DNA from: UBA7477 sp045602925
Lineage (GTDB): Bacteria; Bacillota; Clostridia; Oscillospirales; Ruminococcaceae
DNA: 40,473 nt
Direction of reading: 5' to 3'
Assembly (NCBI GenBank): GCA_045602925.1
Contig: JAZSCN010000007.1
Coordinates: 1 to 40,473, forward strand
Positions 9,377-16,398 of this stretch are shown here, piece after piece (the stretch's first letter is position 1; each line of letters begins with the position of its first letter). The translations under genes and the position numbers were made by a program. The notes under the pieces were generated by a model. It was not told the origin of the DNA, ran no database searches, and saw only the letters and a program-made list of their open reading frames with translations.

Positions 9377-9571
9377 TTACTTCTTTTCGATTATTTTATA
9401 CTCGCCGTTTGAAAGCTGTTCTACAGCCATCTTTACGGTCTTGCTATCGAGCTTTGTCTTATTTTCATAAGCTTCATCTGTGATTTCTCTAGCTCTCTTT
9501 GCTACTGCGATTACGAGAGAATATGTACTCTCTCCATTCTTTAAAAGCTGTGTTGCTGCTGGTCTAAGCAT
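9377..9571 (-). CDS. rpoZ: DNA-directed RNA polymerase omega subunit
   Basis: Small RNA polymerase subunit that helps fold and assemble beta-prime. The 64 residues start MLRPAATQLL and contain the conserved S-x-Y-x-L-V-x-x-x-A-K-R-A-R-E segment. I chose the ATG at 9569-9571 because a GAGGTG ribosome binding site lies 7 bases before it. An upstream in-frame ATG at 9584-9586 would add five residues but has no ribosome binding site. With this start the gene overlaps the 3' end of gmk by 8 bases. The gmk-rpoZ pair is conserved across Firmicutes. Confidence 0.93.
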   Translation of the reverse strand: MLRPAATQLLKNGESTYSLVIAVAKRAREITDEAYENKTKLDSKTVKMAVEQLSNGEYKIIEKK

Positions 9572-10169
9572 TGTTAAGCACCTCATTAATAATATTTTTT
9601 GTGTTGTTTCTGATTTTAGATATTTTACAAACAGACTTAAAATCTTCTATTGCTTCTTCAAGTCCGTCGTTTATAATAACATAGTCGTAATTATTGGCAA
9701 GCTCGATTTCTCTGACTGCCTCTGACATACGCTTGTTGATTACCTCTTCTGCTTCGCTGCCTCTTTTCAAGAGCCTACGCCTTAGTTCTTTAAGAGATGG
9801 TGGCAATATAAAAATCAAGACAGCCTCGGGCATTTCCTTTTTTATATTAAAGGCACCCTGGGTTTCGATTTCTAAGATAACGTCATTTCCTGCCTCCAGG
9901 TTATCGAGAACAGGCTTCTTTGGGGTTCCGTAGTAGTTTCCGCAATAGCTGGCATACTCGAAAAATCCGTTCTTTGAGATAAGCTCTTCGAAGCCTTCCT
10001 TTGTCATAAAGTGATAGGTTACTCCGTCGACGTCCTCCTCACGAGGCTGTCTTGTTGTTGCTGAAACGGAATAATATATGCTCTTATCCTCCTTTAAGAT
10101 AGGACGGAGAATTGAGCCCTTACCACAGCCTGACGGTGCAGACACTACAAATAGTGTTCCTTTTTTCAT
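9564..10169 (-). CDS. gmk: Guanylate kinase
   Basis: Phosphorylates GMP to GDP with ATP in purine nucleotide synthesis and salvage. The 201 residues contain the P-loop APSGCGKGS (residues 11-19), in which the usual KST is KGS, and the GMP-binding core from VSATTRQPREEDVDGVTYHF through Y-GNYYGT. The lid region with RLLKRGSE follows, and the length is typical. A GGAGA ribosome binding site precedes the ATG. It is followed by rpoZ with an 8-base overlap and preceded 18 bases upstream by remA, the common Firmicute order yicC-remA-gmk-rpoZ. Confidence 0.97.
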   Translation of the reverse strand: MKKGTLFVVSAPSGCGKGSILRPILKEDKSIYYSVSATTRQPREEDVDGVTYHFMTKEGFEELISKNGFFEYASYCGNYYGTPKKPVLDNLEAGNDVILEIETQGAFNIKKEMPEAVLIFILPPSLKELRRRLLKRGSEAEEVINKRMSEAVREIELANNYDYVIINDGLEEAIEDFKSVCKISKIRNNTKNIINEVLNNA

Positions 10170-10187
10170 AATACATTCTCTCCGTTT

Positions 10188-10427
10188 TTATTCTTCCGGC
10201 TCTAAGTGGCCACCGATTGCTTGTGGCGAAATAGCCGAAAGTATGATATGGTCTGAATCAGTAACAACCACGCTTCTTGTTTTTCTACCGTATGTAGCGT
10301 CGATAAGAAGTCCTCTGTCACGGGCATCAGTTATCATACGCTTTATTGGTGCAGAATCGGGGCTGACTACAGCTACGAGTCGTTCCGATGACACCATATT
10401 ACCATAACCGATATTTATAAGCTGCAT
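10188..10427 (-). CDS. remA: RemA-like DNA-binding regulator (DUF370)
   Basis: Small protein of the RemA/YlzA (DUF370) family; in Bacillus RemA is a DNA-binding regulator of biofilm matrix and osmoprotection genes. The 79 residues follow the family closely: INIGYGN, VSPDSAPIKRMI, DARDRG, IDATYGRKTRSVVV and DSDHIILSAI. The length is normal. A GGGAGTG ribosome binding site precedes the ATG. It lies between yicC (12 bases) and gmk (18 bases), the position seen throughout Firmicutes. The regulatory targets in this organism cannot be deduced from the window. Confidence 0.92.
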   Translation of the reverse strand: MQLINIGYGNMVSSERLVAVVSPDSAPIKRMITDARDRGLLIDATYGRKTRSVVVTDSDHIILSAISPQAIGGHLEPEE

Positions 10428-10439
10428 AGTAGCACTCCC

Positions 10440-11318
10440 TTACTCGATATTCTGGATTTGCTCACGGATTTTTTCAATCTCGCTCTTCATATCGACAACC
10501 ATTTTTGTAATCTCTAAATCCTGGCACTTAGAGCCGATTGTATTGACCTCACGATTAAGCTCTTGTGTAAGGAAATCGAGCTTTCTACCTACCGGTATAT
10601 CCTGCTCGATATAATCTCTATACTGTGAGATATGACTTCTGAGTCTGACTGTTTCTTCATCGACGGCAGTTTTCTCGCTGAAAATAGCTGCTTCGGTAAG
10701 AACTCTTGCCTCGTCGATATTTCTATCGGCAACGACTGCCTGGATTTTAGCGAGGAGCTTTTCTCTGTAAGCCTTTGTAGTTTCGGGTGACTGTGCTTCG
10801 ATTTCCCTTACACGCTCTTCGATAAAGCTAAGTCTTGAAGAAATATCGTCGTGCATTTTTGCACCTTCAATCTCGCGCATTTCGATAAACTTATCGAGGG
10901 CTTCGGCTGCGACCTCGGCAACCTGTCCCCACACTACTTCTTCGTCCTCGATTGTTTTCTTGATGGTAAACACCTCAGAAAACCTCATTACGCTTGAAAG
11001 CGACAAATCATCTCTTAACGAGAGCGATTCGCTGACCCCTCTAAGAGCGTCGATATACTGCTTAGCAAGTGCCTCGTTGACCTCAATTGTGGCATCTGTT
11101 CCGACCTGGTTAAAGATAGATACGCTGACTTCTACCTTTCCTCTTGAAATCTTATTAGCCAAGAGTGCTTTAAGCTTTTCGTCGATATAGCCATAGGCTC
11201 TTGGAAGCTTTGAAGAAAACTCATAATATCTGGAATTAACCGACTTTATTTCTACGAGTATTTCTCTACCCTCGAACATTTTATGGGCTCTTCCGAAGCC
11301 TGTCATACTTCTTAGCAT
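10440..11318 (-). CDS. YicC/YloC-family endoribonuclease-like protein
   Basis: Member of the YicC/YloC family, reported to have endoribonuclease activity in Escherichia coli and Bacillus. The 292 residues start with the hallmark LRSMTGFGRA and keep the EIKSVNSRY segment, the family's C-terminal helical domain (about 200-292) with FLTQELNREVNTIGSK, and the final KSEIEKIREQIQN. The length is standard. It is the first gene of the long minus-strand operon; a TTGCCA/TATAAT promoter and a CCTCC-complementary ribosome binding site lie directly upstream. Confidence 0.93.
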   Translation of the reverse strand: MLRSMTGFGRAHKMFEGREILVEIKSVNSRYYEFSSKLPRAYGYIDEKLKALLANKISRGKVEVSVSIFNQVGTDATIEVNEALAKQYIDALRGVSESLSLRDDLSLSSVMRFSEVFTIKKTIEDEEVVWGQVAEVAAEALDKFIEMREIEGAKMHDDISSRLSFIEERVREIEAQSPETTKAYREKLLAKIQAVVADRNIDEARVLTEAAIFSEKTAVDEETVRLRSHISQYRDYIEQDIPVGRKLDFLTQELNREVNTIGSKCQDLEITKMVVDMKSEIEKIREQIQNIE

Positions 11319-11338
11319 TCTCTTTCCTCCTATATAAA

Positions 11339-11378
11339 AATAAGTTACCCCTAATTATAACACCTAGGGTAACTTATT
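11339..11378 (-). terminator. 12-bp inverted repeat with T-run; terminator for the HAD gene or operator
   Basis: Perfect 12-bp arms AATAAGTTACCC (11339-11350) and GGGTAACTTATT (11367-11378) enclose a 16-base loop. Read on the minus strand the hairpin is followed by TTTTT, so it can terminate transcripts coming from the upstream HAD gene. The same bases carry a promoter for yicC (next entry), so the structure may instead, or also, be an operator. Confidence 0.7.
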
Positions 11379-11383
11379 GGCAA
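11354..11383 (-). promoter_or_regulatory. Promoter of the yicC-prkC housekeeping operon
   Basis: On the minus strand, -35 TTGCCA (11378-11383), an 18-base spacer and -10 TATAAT (11354-11359) with an extended TGT before it. The predicted start point near 11347 is about 30 bases upstream of the yicC ATG. One inverted-repeat arm occupies the -35/-10 spacer and the other lies at the start point, so the initiated RNA itself cannot form the hairpin. Confidence 0.7.
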
Positions 11384-11412
11384 TAAATTATGAACAGATT
11401 TTAATACAAAGT

Positions 11413-12072
11413 TTACACATTATTTAAAATTATGCTTGCAAGCTCTTTCACACTATCGCAGACGGCTATACAGTTATACTGTGCAAATGTTTCTTTAGTT
11501 GTAGAGCCGGTAAGCACTGCGGCAAAATCGGTACCTGCGTTTTGCGAGGTCATTGCGTCAATATAGCTATCGCCGACGTAGAGGGCTTCTTTATTTGTAA
11601 CTTTAAGCTTTTGCATAGCGATAGAAATTCCCGTAGCATCCGGCTTTGGCACTGTGACGTTATCTCTGCCGACAATGACATCGGGCATAAGCTCCATACA
11701 ATTATACACTTCAAAAGAGCCCATTACTCTATATCCGAATTTTGAAGAAACGATGCCGTACTTCACTCCGTTTTCTCTTAGAGTTTTCAAAAGCTCCAAT
11801 GCACCGTCATAAAACACGGTTCCCTTGACCATAACCTCGTCGGCGACTTCGACATAGCGTTTTCTTATCTTCTCCACAATATTATCGTTGCACTCGCCTG
11901 ACAGTAATTTCAGGGCTTTAGTGAGGTCCATACCAATTGTATTAAAAATCTCGACTTTAGATTTTGGTGGATAGCCAAACTCTTTTAGGACAGTTTCGAA
12001 GCAGGTCAGAATCGGCTTTGACGAATCTACCAGTGTCAAATCGAAGTCAAATAGCACTGCGTTATACTTCAT
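11413..12072 (-). CDS. HAD-superfamily phosphatase (Gph/PpaX-like)
   Basis: Haloacid-dehalogenase-fold phosphatase with a helical cap, similar to phosphoglycolate phosphatase, pyrophosphatase PpaX and beta-phosphoglucomutase. The 219 residues start with the nucleophile motif FDFDLTLVDSS (D9 and D11). Motif II is the VSSK serine, motif III the lysine in VPKPDATG and motif IV the VGDSYIDAM aspartates. The cap lies between about residues 15 and 85. Length and motifs are intact, but the substrate cannot be told from sequence. AAGGAG precedes the ATG. The gene is isolated between the glmS terminator and the yicC promoter region. Confidence 0.87.
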   Translation of the reverse strand: MKYNAVLFDFDLTLVDSSKPILTCFETVLKEFGYPPKSKVEIFNTIGMDLTKALKLLSGECNDNIVEKIRKRYVEVADEVMVKGTVFYDGALELLKTLRENGVKYGIVSSKFGYRVMGSFEVYNCMELMPDVIVGRDNVTVPKPDATGISIAMQKLKVTNKEALYVGDSYIDAMTSQNAGTDFAAVLTGSTTKETFAQYNCIAVCDSVKELASIILNNV

Positions 12073-12086
12073 AAATTCTCCTTCTA

Positions 12087-12125
12087 AAAAATCAAAGCCG
12101 TTTCAATAAAGCGTATGAAACGGCT
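12087..12125 (-). terminator. Intrinsic terminator of glmS
   Basis: Perfect 9-bp stem AGCCGTTTC/GAAACGGCT (12117-12125 and 12096-12104) with a 12-base loop, followed on the minus strand by TTGATTTTTT. It begins 9 bases after the glmS stop, and only about 15 bases separate it from the HAD start codon. Confidence 0.88.
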
Positions 12126-12133
12126 ATAAATGA

Positions 12134-13954
12134 TTATTCTACGGTAACAGACTTAGCGAGGTTTCTAGGCTTATCGACGTCGTTACCTCTTAATACTGAG
12201 GTATAGTAGGCGATAAGCTGGAGTGGTACAACTGCGAGCATTGGCATAAGCAAGTCATCGACAGTTGGCACGCCTATCATATAATCTGCGACATCGTCGT
12301 CGAGTCTTATATACGAATGTGTTACGACGAAAGTTTTAGCTCCTCTTGCCTTAACCTCCTTGATATTACTTATTGTTTTATCAAAAAGGTCACGCTGGGT
12401 AGCAACTGCGATAACAGGCATAAGCTCGGTTACCAGAGAAATTGTACCGTGCTTGAGCTCTCCTGCTGCATAGGACTCGGAATGGATATATGAAATTTCC
12501 TTAAGCTTAAGTGAGCCTTCCATACTAAGTGCGTAATCTAGACCTCTACCGATATAGAGGAGATTTTCTGCACCGACGAGCTGTGAAGCTACATACTGGC
12601 AGTTATCCTTCTGTGAAAGGACATTTTCGATAGCCTTTGGAATATCGCAAAGCTCTGCTGTAAGGCGCTTACACTCCTCAGTGCTGAGAGTTCCCTTAGC
12701 GTGGGCAAGCTCAAAAGCGAGAAGGTACATAACAGCGAGCTGTACCATATATGCTTTAGTGGAGGCAACTGCGATTTCAGGGCCTGCGTGGGTATAGATA
12801 ACGTGGTCGGCTTCTCTAGCGATAGACGAACCCTTGACGTTAACGATAGCGAGTGTTGTTGCACCCTGCTCCTTAGATAGTCTTAGAGCTGCCAAGGTAT
12901 CGGCAGTTTCGCCCGACTGAGAAACCAGGATTACGAGGTCTTCATTTGTAATTATAGGGTGGCGATATCTGAACTCGGATGCTACATCTACTGTTACAGG
13001 TATTCTGCCTATTCTTTCGATAACGTACTTTCCGACAAGACCTGCGTGCATAGCCGTACCACAGGCAACCACAAAGATATTCTTATAATTCTTAAGCATA
13101 TCCTCTGTGATGCCACACTCCTCGAGGTTTGGCATACCGTCTGAGATACGAGGGGTGATTGTTGTTCTTATTGCTGTTGGCTGCTCGTGGATTTCCTTGA
13201 GCATATAGTGCTCGTAGCCGCCCTTTTCGGCAGCTTCCTCATCCCATGTAGCTGTAAGAAGCTCCTTCTCAAGAGGTTCGCCGTCGAGGTTAGTAAACTG
13301 CACCTTACCGTCCTTGAGGACAGCGAGCTCGCCGACCTCTAAGAGATAGTAATTCTTAGTATAGCTAAGTATTGCAGGGACATCGGAAGCTATAAAGGCT
13401 TCGTCCTCGCCTACTGCGACGATAAGTGGGCTATCCTTTCTGAGTGCATACACCGTATTCGGAAAGTCCTTAAAGATAATGCCGAGTGCATATGAGCCTT
13501 CGATTTTAGACTCTGTTTTTCTTATAGCTTCGAGCGGGTCGCCCTTATAATAATAGTCTAAAAGCTTAGCGACAGTTTCGGTATCGGTCTGGCTCTGGAA
13601 CACGTAGCCCTTACCCTCGAGTCTTTCTTTTATTGCCTTATAATTCTCGATGATACCGTTATGTACGATAGTAACGGTTGCGTTACCATGTGGGTGTGAA
13701 TTTATATCAGAAGGCTCGCCGTGGGTTGCCCATCTTGTATGGCCGATACCACAGCATCCCTTTATACCACCTGCGAGTCTGAGCTTTTCCTCGAGGTTAG
13801 CGAGTCTGCCCTTAGCCTTACAGGTAGTGATTCCGTTGTCATTTAAAATTGCGATACCTGCTGAGTCATAGCCTCTATATTCGAGCTTTGAGAGTGACTC
13901 GATAAGCACCTTACTGCAATCTCTTTTTCCTACATAGCCTACTATTCCACACAT
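12134..13954 (-). CDS. glmS: Glutamine--fructose-6-phosphate aminotransferase (isomerizing)
   Basis: Makes glucosamine-6-phosphate from fructose-6-phosphate and glutamine, the entry point to peptidoglycan amino sugars. The 606 residues have the N-terminal glutaminase domain with nucleophile Cys2 (MCGIVGYVGKRDC) and the GHTRWATHG and HNGIIENY segments. Two SIS sugar-isomerase domains follow, with SQSGETADT, STKAYMVQ and SESYAAGELKHG, and the conserved C-terminus NLAKSVTVE. The length is standard. An AAGGGAA ribosome binding site lies about 10 bases before the ATG. It is a single-gene unit with its own promoter and terminator. The leader is only about 55 bases and lacks a glmS ribozyme. Confidence 0.98.
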   Translation of the reverse strand: MCGIVGYVGKRDCSKVLIESLSKLEYRGYDSAGIAILNDNGITTCKAKGRLANLEEKLRLAGGIKGCCGIGHTRWATHGEPSDINSHPHGNATVTIVHNGIIENYKAIKERLEGKGYVFQSQTDTETVAKLLDYYYKGDPLEAIRKTESKIEGSYALGIIFKDFPNTVYALRKDSPLIVAVGEDEAFIASDVPAILSYTKNYYLLEVGELAVLKDGKVQFTNLDGEPLEKELLTATWDEEAAEKGGYEHYMLKEIHEQPTAIRTTITPRISDGMPNLEECGITEDMLKNYKNIFVVACGTAMHAGLVGKYVIERIGRIPVTVDVASEFRYRHPIITNEDLVILVSQSGETADTLAALRLSKEQGATTLAIVNVKGSSIAREADHVIYTHAGPEIAVASTKAYMVQLAVMYLLAFELAHAKGTLSTEECKRLTAELCDIPKAIENVLSQKDNCQYVASQLVGAENLLYIGRGLDYALSMEGSLKLKEISYIHSESYAAGELKHGTISLVTELMPVIAVATQRDLFDKTISNIKEVKARGAKTFVVTHSYIRLDDDVADYMIGVPTVDDLLMPMLAVVPLQLIAYYTSVLRGNDVDKPRNLAKSVTVE

Positions 13955-14016
13955 AAAAATACATTCCCTTCGGTTTATATATTTCAGTTCTATATATTTA
14001 TATCAACACTACGTTT

Positions 14017-14045
14017 ATTGTAGCACATCTTTAATGATTTTTCAA
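14017..14045 (-). promoter_or_regulatory. glmS promoter
   Basis: On the minus strand, -35 TTGAAA (14040-14045), a 17-base spacer and -10 TACAAT (14017-14022), with an extended ATGTGC directly before the -10. The short predicted leader excludes a glmS ribozyme. Confidence 0.75.
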
Positions 14046-14063
14046 GTGAATTTATCAAAACAC

Positions 14064-14092
14064 TTTTCTTTTAAAAGAAAATGTGCTATACT
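14064..14092 (+). promoter_or_regulatory. HD-hydrolase promoter with 18-bp palindrome
   Basis: -10 TATACT (14087-14092) with extended ATGTGC and no good -35. The -35 position is occupied by a perfect 18-bp palindrome, TTTTCTTTT/AAAAGAAAA at 14064-14081. It lies between the divergent glmS and HD promoters and is a candidate operator for a dimeric repressor or activator. Confidence 0.55.
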
Positions 14093-14127
14093 ATATATGA
14101 CAAAAGCTATGAAAGGGTGGTTGACAT

Positions 14128-14733
14128 ATGGACATAAATGCACTGAAGGAGAGATTTATCTCACTATACAAGGAAAACATAAAGCGTGACGGAGCTGACA
14201 AGCTTCTTGATTACATTATGAATAAGACAGATTTCTTCACTGCGCCTGCTTCGACGAGATATCATGGAAGCTACGAGGGTGGCTTACTTGAGCACTCGCT
14301 CAATGTATATGACTGTATGAAGCACATGATGGATGACCCATACACCAAGGAAGTTTACGGGCTGGAATGCTCTAACGAAACGGTAGCGCTTATTTCTCTT
14401 TTACATGACCTTTGCAAGATGGATGTATACAAGGTTGATTATCGCAACGCCAAGGATGAAAACGGCGTATGGCAGAAGGTTCCTTACTATGCTTTTGATG
14501 ACCAGCTACCTTACGGACACGGTGAAAAGAGCGTATACATAATTTCCGGCTTTATGAGGCTTACGAGGACTGAGGCGTTTGCTATAAGGTATCACATGGG
14601 CTTTTCCGGTGAAGAAAACAAGACGACTATCGGAAATGCGCTCAATATGTATCCACTTGCTGCTGCACTTTACATGGCTGATATGCAGGCGACTTTCTTT
14701 ATTGAGAACACTATGAGGACTGACAAGGGGTAA
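14128..14733 (+). CDS. HD-domain hydrolase
   Basis: Predicted metal-dependent phosphohydrolase of the HD superfamily. The 201 residues hold an ordered set of possible metal ligands: H56 (LEHSLNV), H93-D94 (LLHDLCK), H131 (GHGEKS), H156 and D185. This resembles the HD core of YhaM-type nucleases and of small clostridial or phage HD proteins. No other domain and no signal peptide are seen, so it is cytosolic; the substrate is unknown. The ATG has a GGGTGG ribosome binding site 7 bases upstream. The TAA stop lies inside a palindrome, CAAGGGG..CCCCTTG, that belongs to a tandem hairpin repeat, so the last few residues (TDKG) may derive from that repeat. Confidence 0.82.
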   Translation: MDINALKERFISLYKENIKRDGADKLLDYIMNKTDFFTAPASTRYHGSYEGGLLEHSLNVYDCMKHMMDDPYTKEVYGLECSNETVALISLLHDLCKMDVYKVDYRNAKDENGVWQKVPYYAFDDQLPYGHGEKSVYIISGFMRLTRTEAFAIRYHMGFSGEENKTTIGNALNMYPLAAALYMADMQATFFIENTMRTDKG

Positions 14734-14896
14734 ACCCCTTGACCCTATTTCGTTTAGAGCTTTGAGCGTACCGAACACTTTGTGGCTCGGTAGCTTTACT
14801 TATCATCGGGCAGTGGTATAGCTATGGGGTAACTCCTTGACACAGCTTCGCAATAAAAATTCAAGGGTAGCGAGTTTGTGGCTCGTTACCCTTATT
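14724..14896. repeat. Two-unit tandem hairpin repeat
   Basis: This fills the gap between two convergent genes. Each unit begins with a GGGGTAA palindrome followed by C(T)CCTTGAC (14727-14743 and 14826-14842). About 40 bases of weaker similarity follow, and the unit ends in a hairpin that contains TTTGTGGCTCG (14779-14789 and 14875-14885). The unit pitch is about 96 to 99 bases. Unit 1 hairpin arms are TACCGA/TCGGTA (14769-14774, 14787-14792). The unit 2 hairpin is the aldolase terminator. Similarity was judged by eye. Confidence 0.65.
14854..14893 (-). terminator. Terminator of the aldolase-like gene
   Basis: On the minus strand, AAGGGTAACGAG, a 7-base loop and CTCGCTACCCTT (14882-14893 and 14863-14874), one G-T pair in a 12-bp stem, followed by GAATTTTTATT. 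It starts 26 bases after the stop at 14919 and is also the second hairpin of the tandem repeat. Confidence 0.8.
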
Positions 14897-14918
14897 AATT
14901 ATACTGACTTTGGAGAGA

Positions 14919-15896
14919 TTAGCATTCCATATCAAAAATTCTGTGATAGAAATCTGCGTAATCGGTTCTACCCTCGTTTGTAAACTGGATAGCTGAGGAC
15001 GGGTGGAGATTCATCTTACCTGTTAGAAGGTAGGCTATATCATAGCCCCACACAAGTCCCTCCTCTCTGAGCTTTAGGATATGGTCCTCGTAGAATCTGA
15101 GGATATGAGTGATATTGTACTTTGGATTCTTGAGGAAGCCGAGAAGAAGCTCCATAGCACAGTTGCCTGCACCTCTGCCGAGGCTACCGATTGTAGCGTC
15201 GAGGAAGCTTGCACCCATTGAGCAGGCTTCGATTGTATTAGCAAATGCGAGCTGCTGGTTATTATGTGCGTGCATACCGATTTTCTTATCGCTGTTTTCT
15301 ACAAAAGAGAGGTAGAGCTTTGTGAGCTCTTGAATCTGCTCAGGGAAAATTGAGCCGTAGCTGTCCACGAGGTAGATAACGTCAACGCTTGACTTAGCGA
15401 GCATATCGAGTGCGATTTCGAGGTCGGCTGTATTGGTCTTAGAGACAGCCATAATATTACAGCTTGTTTCGTAGCCGAGCGAATGGCAGTACTCAATCAT
15501 TTCGATTGCAGCAGGCATTGTTGTGATGTATGTAGCGATTCTTACCATATCGATAACGCTTTCAGCCTTAGGGAGAAGGTCACGCTCTAAATTACATCTA
15601 CCTACGTCTGCCATTACGGCAATCTTCATATCAGTATCATTATCGCCGACGATTCTTCTTAAGGAAGCTTCGTCACAGAACTTCCAATCGCCGTAGTCTT
15701 CTTCCTTAAAGATATCCTTAGAAGCTAAGTATCCAAACTCCATATAGTCAACTCCTGCCTTGAGATTAGCAAGGTAGAGCTTCTTTACAAATTCATCTGT
15801 GAAACGGAAGTTATTAACGAGTCCGCCGTCTCTGAGTGTTGCGTCGAGGACCTTTATATCAGGTCTGTAGGTCATAAGGCTACCCTTACGTTCCAT
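14919..15896 (-). CDS. DRE-TIM metallolyase / HMGL-like aldolase
   Basis: TIM-barrel enzyme of the DRE-TIM superfamily, which includes HMG-CoA lyase, homocitrate/isopropylmalate synthases and 4-hydroxy-2-oxovalerate aldolase. The 325 residues show the name-giving motif LDATLRDGG (R22, D23), and the metal-binding MHAHNN (H209, H211, N212) on a later strand, followed by GRGAGNC. There is no C-terminal regulatory or DmpG communication domain, so this is a stand-alone catalytic domain. Proteins of this shape occur next to sugar or cell-surface genes in other gut Clostridia, but here it is alone and the substrate is unknown. The start is ATG at 15894-15896 with AAGGA about 6 bases upstream; a second ATG (MTYRPD) lies seven codons in. 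Confidence 0.82.
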   Translation of the reverse strand: MERKGSLMTYRPDIKVLDATLRDGGLVNNFRFTDEFVKKLYLANLKAGVDYMEFGYLASKDIFKEEDYGDWKFCDEASLRRIVGDNDTDMKIAVMADVGRCNLERDLLPKAESVIDMVRIATYITTMPAAIEMIEYCHSLGYETSCNIMAVSKTNTADLEIALDMLAKSSVDVIYLVDSYGSIFPEQIQELTKLYLSFVENSDKKIGMHAHNNQQLAFANTIEACSMGASFLDATIGSLGRGAGNCAMELLLGFLKNPKYNITHILRFYEDHILKLREEGLVWGYDIAYLLTGKMNLHPSSAIQFTNEGRTDYADFYHRIFDMEC

Positions 15897-15975
15897 TTTA
15901 ATTCCTTCTTTCGAATATGATTTACTTTAACGCTTTTATGCTTTTAAGCTTTTATGTGCTAAAGTCTATGTACTT

Positions 15976-16004
15976 ATAATACCACTGAATTTTACAAATT
16001 GCAA
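15976..16004 (-). promoter_or_regulatory. Promoter of the aldolase-like gene
   Basis: Minus strand: -35 TTGCAA (15999-16004), 17-base spacer, -10 TATTAT (15976-15981). The leader of about 70 bases contains three spaced AAAAGC repeats (ATAAAAGC, TTAAAAGC, ATAAAAGC) between about 15929 and 15958. Confidence 0.65.
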
Positions 16005-16089
16005 TAGGAAATTTTGATTTTTCTCAATTTCGGCGTTTTGCACAATTATCTTTGAACATCGCTCTTTTTGTATGCGATTATGCAAAGGT

Positions 16090-16387
16090 TAATCCCTCTA
16101 AGGTCAGCCGGGTGGCGGTAAAGAAGTGTTTCTTTAAAAAGTGGCTTTATAGCAGGTAAATAAAACAGAAACGTCCGATACACGTTAGCGTTATCGGACA
16201 TTTTTTGTATACTAAATTTAAGCTTTTTAAAGTGCTTTGCAGTTTCGTAGTAGTATAAAATTTCTTGCATCAAAGCCTTAAACGCAGCAATACTGACGTA
16301 TTGCGAGGCTTTAGGCAAAGAGGCAGGGAATTTTTACACGAGAAACAAATATTTCTTTGCCACTACCCGGCTTTTTTAGAGGGATTA
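16090..16387. mobile_element. MITE-like non-coding element with long terminal inverted repeats
   Basis: About 298 bp between two minus-strand genes, with no credible gene in it. The ends are a perfect inverted 12-mer TAATCCCTCTAA (16090-16101) and TTAGAGGGATTA (16376-16387). The similarity continues inward for about 46 bases with a few, mostly transition, differences: both arms read AGCCGGGT(A/G)G(T/C)GG(C/T)AAAGAA after the first 15 bases. Inside are two further hairpins, GTCCGATA/TATCGGAC (16173-16180, 16192-16199, followed by TTTTTT) and AAAGCCT..GCAATAC/GTATTGC..AGGCTTT (16272-16312). TA flanks both ends, compatible with a TA target duplication but not proof. No transposase is encoded, so if mobile it would need one in trans. 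Confidence 0.65.
16173..16206 (+). terminator. Terminator-like hairpin inside the MITE-like element
   Basis: 8-bp perfect stem GTCCGATA/TATCGGAC with an 11-base loop, followed by A and six T on the plus strand. No plus-strand gene lies upstream, so it may be a structural part of the repeat element and not a working terminator. Confidence 0.45.
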
Positions 16388-16398
16388 TTGTTTTATAA

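Noticed and set aside
13955..14016. glmS ribozyme in the leader of glmS
   Set aside because: The predicted leader is about 55 bases, and no ribozyme core sequence is visible; a glmS ribozyme needs roughly 150 bases.
16046..16318. 90-residue minus-strand open frame
   Set aside because: It lies across the MITE-like repeat, has no ribosome binding site and no recognisable domain; its HPADLRG segment is just the inverted repeat read as protein.
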